Source of the DNA: Psychrobacillus sp042944905 | GTDB taxonomy: Bacteria; Bacillota; Bacilli; Bacillales_A; Planococcaceae | Direction of reading: 5' to 3' | DNA: 64,000 nucleotides | Assembly: GCF_042944905.1 (NCBI RefSeq) | Contig: NZ_CP168496.1 | Location: 992,001-1,056,000, forward strand | In this document: one piece after another, positions 61,263 through 64,000 of the stretch | Layout of the letters: each line of letters opens with the position of its first letter | Numbering within the stretch: the first letter of the stretch is position 1 | Made by a program: the position numbers and the translations under genes | The notes under the pieces: model-generated | The model's input: only the letters and a program-made list of their open reading frames with translations | Database searches by the model: none | What the model was told of the DNA's origin: nothing

Positions 61263-61820
61263 ATGTTAAACTTTAACATTCGTGGAGAAAATATTGAGGT
61301 GACTCCTGCAATTAGAGATCACGTTGAGGGGAAAGTTGAAAAGGTTGCCCGTTATTTCAACGAAGAAATCCAAGCTACAGCCAATGTAAACCTTAAAGTA
61401 TATAATGACAGACAGACAAAAGTGGAAGTTACAATTCCTATGAAAAATTTAACTTTACGTGCAGAAGAACGAAATGCGGATATGTATGCAGCGGTCGATT
61501 TAATCGTTGACAAGCTAGAACGTCAAATACGCAAGTACAAAACAAAAGTAAATCGTAAATTCCGTGAACGTGAAGGTGTAGCGGCATTTTTTGCAACAGT
61601 TGACACTTCGGATGCATCGGTTGGTCATTCGGATGAAGAAGAGTACAATATTGTTCGTACAAAGCAATTTGATTTAAAACCAATGGATCAGGAAGAAGCG
61701 GTTTTACAAATGAATATGCTAGGTCATAACTTCTACATCTATACAGATGCAGATTCGAACGGCACACATATCGTTTACAAACGAAAAGATGGTAAATACG
61801 GATTAATCGAAACAAACTAA
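61263..61820 (+). CDS. hpf: Ribosome hibernation promoting factor, long form
   Basis: A 185-residue long HPF. The N-terminal S30AE domain (about 1-100; MLNFNIRGENIEVTPAIRDH) binds the ribosomal A/P site and the C-terminal domain (about 125-185; VRTKQFDLKPMDQEEAVLQM) mediates 100S dimer formation. AAAGGAGGAG precedes the ATG. Located before secA as in B. subtilis. Confidence 0.97.
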   Translation: MLNFNIRGENIEVTPAIRDHVEGKVEKVARYFNEEIQATANVNLKVYNDRQTKVEVTIPMKNLTLRAEERNADMYAAVDLIVDKLERQIRKYKTKVNRKFREREGVAAFFATVDTSDASVGHSDEEEYNIVRTKQFDLKPMDQEEAVLQMNMLGHNFYIYTDADSNGTHIVYKRKDGKYGLIETN

Positions 61821-61865
61821 TTTGACTGTTGACTAACGCTCTTAGTCAACCAATATATCCAGAAA

Positions 61866-61903
61866 CAACGCTCTCCTCCATGCAAGAGGGGAGTGTTTTT
61901 GTG
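61866..61903 (+). terminator. Intrinsic terminator after hpf
   Basis: ACGCTCTCCTC pairs with GAGGGGAGTGT around CATGCAA, followed by TTTTT. Confidence 0.93.
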
Positions 61904-62228
61904 TTTTGGAAATTAAAGCGTTTAACTAGTGTCACAATTTTCTACAAGTGTTGCTAGTAAAGACTCCAGTACCTGTTTCTCCTGCGCTTACTTATTTGAG
62001 AAGAACATTGCTTGTAGTGGAAGAGACTGGACTAGGGTTTTTTCAAAAGTAAAAAAATATCTAAAAAAGGTTGAATATGTTTCATTTCAGAAGAACGCGG
62101 TCGTTGCTAATTGGCTGTTTTCCGTTTTTAGCGTGCTAACAACAAGAGGTGCATCTAACATGTTGTTTGCACCGCTTTGTATCCAATGGTAAAATGTAGA
62201 GTAAGACTAAATGGGAAGTGAAAAATAG
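61904..62228. other. hpf-secA intergenic region
   Basis: An 87-codon open frame here has no ribosome site and no recognisable domain and is not called. GGTGCA/TGCACC (about 62149-62173) could form a hairpin shortly before secA. Nothing else is seen. Confidence 0.5.
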
Positions 62229-64000
62229 ATGCTTGGAGTATTAAATAAAGTATTCGATTTAAATAAACGTGACTTAAAACGACTAGAAAAAGTTGCTGAT
62301 AAAGTAGAATCATTTGCGAGTGAAATGAATGCCAAGTCAGATGAAGAACTACGTGCCAAAACAGATGAGTTTCGTACTCGTTACGCAAATGGAGAGACAT
62401 TAGATCAATTATTGCCAGAAGCCTTTGCGGTTGTTCGTGAAGGTGCCAAACGTGTACTTGGTATGTATCCTTTCCATGTTCAAGTTATGGGATCTGTCGC
62501 ACTTCATGAAGGAAATATTGCGGAGATGAAAACAGGGGAAGGTAAAACACTTACTTCTACTATGTCCGTTTATTTGAATGCAATTCCAGGGCTTGGGTCA
62601 CATGTGGTAACAGTGAACGAATATTTGTCCAGTCGTGATGCTACTGAAATGGGACAACTATATGAATATTTAGGAATGTCCGTGGGTTTAAACTTAAATT
62701 CATTAACGAAAGAGGAAAAACGGGAAGCTTATGCGGCGGATATTACGTATTCTACTAATAATGAATTAGGATTTGACTACCTTCGCGATAATATGGTGTT
62801 GTACAAAGAAGATAAAGTACAACGCCCACTTCACTATGCCGTTATTGATGAAGTTGACTCGATTTTAATCGATGAAGCGAGAACGCCTTTAATTATTTCA
62901 GGACAAGCGAATAACGCAGCACTTCTTTATAAACAAGCAAATGCATTCGTACGTACATTGACAAAAGAAGTTGATTATTCGTATGAAGAGTCAACTAAAG
63001 GTGTTACACTAACCGACGCTGGTGTTGAAAAAGTGGAGAATGCATTTGGAATTGAAAATTTATTTGATTTAACACATGTTCGTCTTAACCATGCAGTCAA
63101 TCAATCCTTAAAAGCACATGTGTCCATGCATTTAGATGTGGATTATGTTGTGCAAGACGAAGAGGTTGTCATTGTAGATTCATTTACAGGACGTCTAATG
63201 AAAGGTCGTCGCTATAGTGATGGACTGCATCAAGCGATTGAGGCAAAAGAAGGATTAGAAATTCAAAATGAATCGATGACAATGGCGACGATTACGTTCC
63301 AAAACTTTTTCCGTATGTACGATAAGTTGTCAGGAATGACTGGTACAGCTAAAACAGAAGAAGAGGAATTCCGTAATATTTATAATATGAATGTTATTGC
63401 AATTCCAACGAATCGTCCGATTACAAGGGATGACCGTGCAGATTTAATTTATGCGTCTATGAATGGCAAGTTTGAAGCGGTTGCTGCAGATATTGCTGAA
63501 AGAAATAAAATAGGGCAACCTGTTTTGATTGGTACAGTTGCCATTGAAACTTCTGAAATTATATCTAGTTTGTTAACTAAACACGGTATTAAGCATAATG
63601 TATTAAATGCGAAGAACCATGAGCATGAAGCGGAAATTATTGCTACTGCTGGGCATAAGGGTTCCGTTACGATTGCAACCAATATGGCTGGTCGTGGTAC
63701 GGATATTAAGCTTGGTGAAGGTGTAATCGAAGTTGGTGGTCTTGCGGTAATTGGTACGGAACGTCATGAATCTAGACGTATTGATAATCAGTTACGTGGA
63801 CGTTCAGGTCGTCAAGGAGATCCTGGGATCACACAGTTCTATCTTTCTATGGAAGATGAACTAATGCGTCGTTTTGGTTCGGACAATATGCGCAATATGA
63901 TGTCAAAACTTGGAATGGACGATTCTCAACCAATTCAATCTAAAATGGTTTCTCGTGCAGTAGAATCCGCGCAAAAACGTGTCGAAGGAAATAACTTTGA
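62229..64000 (+). CDS. secA: Preprotein translocase ATPase SecA, 3'-truncated by window edge
   Basis: The frame is open to the last base; 590 codons are visible of a usual length of about 840. MLGVLNKVF is the standard N-terminus. Walker A is MKTGEGKT, Walker B VIDEVDSILIDEA, and the motor domains continue through GMTGTAKTEEEEF, GTVAIETSE, TNMAGRGTDIKL and QLRGRSGRQGDPG. SecA powers export through SecYEG. GGGAAGTG precedes the ATG. Confidence 0.98.
   Translation, partial: MLGVLNKVFDLNKRDLKRLEKVADKVESFASEMNAKSDEELRAKTDEFRTRYANGETLDQLLPEAFAVVREGAKRVLGMYPFHVQVMGSVALHEGNIAEMKTGEGKTLTSTMSVYLNAIPGLGSHVVTVNEYLSSRDATEMGQLYEYLGMSVGLNLNSLTKEEKREAYAADITYSTNNELGFDYLRDNMVLYKEDKVQRPLHYAVIDEVDSILIDEARTPLIISGQANNAALLYKQANAFVRTLTKEVDYSYEESTKGVTLTDAGVEKVENAFGIENLFDLTHVRLNHAVNQSLKAHVSMHLDVDYVVQDEEVVIVDSFTGRLMKGRRYSDGLHQAIEAKEGLEIQNESMTMATITFQNFFRMYDKLSGMTGTAKTEEEEFRNIYNMNVIAIPTNRPITRDDRADLIYASMNGKFEAVAADIAERNKIGQPVLIGTVAIETSEIISSLLTKHGIKHNVLNAKNHEHEAEIIATAGHKGSVTIATNMAGRGTDIKLGEGVIEVGGLAVIGTERHESRRIDNQLRGRSGRQGDPGITQFYLSMEDELMRRFGSDNMRNMMSKLGMDDSQPIQSKMVSRAVESAQKRVEGNNF

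Noticed and set aside
61929..62192. 87-codon frame between hpf and secA
   Set aside because: GTG start without ribosome site and no recognisable domain. Composition is not protein-like.

Overview
The window is chromosomal DNA from a low-GC, motile, Gram-positive rod. Gene content and order match Bacillales: B. subtilis-type order degS-degU, comFA-comFC, flgM-flgN-flgK-flgL, fliW-csrA-hag, flaG-fliD-fliS-fliT, hpf-secA. The protein sequences suggest the Planococcaceae/Caryophanaceae (Psychrobacillus, Lysinibacillus, Sporosarcina-like). That placement is my inference; no 16S or tRNA gene is present.

Layout. (1) 1-5.5 kb: cell-envelope polysaccharide genes: three GT-B glycosyltransferases, UDP-glucose pyrophosphorylase and an LCP-family ligase. 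(2) 6-10.8 kb: a wall-remodelling operon (seven-SH3 amidase, SH3 lipid-free exported protein, SpoIID/LytB enhancer), with a WalR-type box upstream. (3) 11.3-20 kb: CAP protein, YvyE/YigZ, DegS/DegU, a NERD protein, a lipoprotein, ComFA/ComFC, YvyF. (4) 20.2-37.4 kb: flagellar late genes. Flagellin hag is interrupted near its 3' end by an ORF-less group I intron and is followed by a free-standing LAGLIDADG endonuclease gene on the other strand. Next come a giant 1146-aa flagellin, a decayed second flagellin/intron remnant, an IS3-family insertion and the flaG-fliD-fliS-fliT operon. (5) 37.5-42.8 kb: GGDEF-EAL protein, LysM-NlpC/P60 hydrolase, chemoreceptor, small membrane protein. (6) 43.8-55.5 kb: ilvD, T-box leader, ilvB-ilvN-ilvC-leuA-leuB-leuC-leuD-ilvA for branched-chain amino acid synthesis. 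(7) 56-64 kb: VOC dioxygenase-like protein, SDR protein, chemoreceptor, NlpC/P60 hydrolase with a WalR box, PilZ protein, hpf and the 5' part of secA.

Regulation that can be read directly: four sigma-D-type promoters (flgM, hag, giant flagellin, flaG-fliD), a CsrA hairpin in the hag leader next to fliW-csrA, a T-box before ilvB, a sigma-H-type promoter before hpf, two WalR boxes before wall hydrolases, and about twenty intrinsic terminators.

The most unusual signal is a family of intergenic arrays present at eight places in 64 kb. A 6-11 bp core word (TTGCGA, AGCAACC, GAGACC/GGTCTC or GAGTATCTCAG) recurs at almost exactly 21 bp (two helical turns) just beyond transcription units. At two loci the arrays are themselves organised into 102-103 bp higher-order repeats. 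I know no described element of this kind. The second notable system is the flagellin intron with its adjacent endonuclease and the nearby fossil of a second intron-bearing flagellin.
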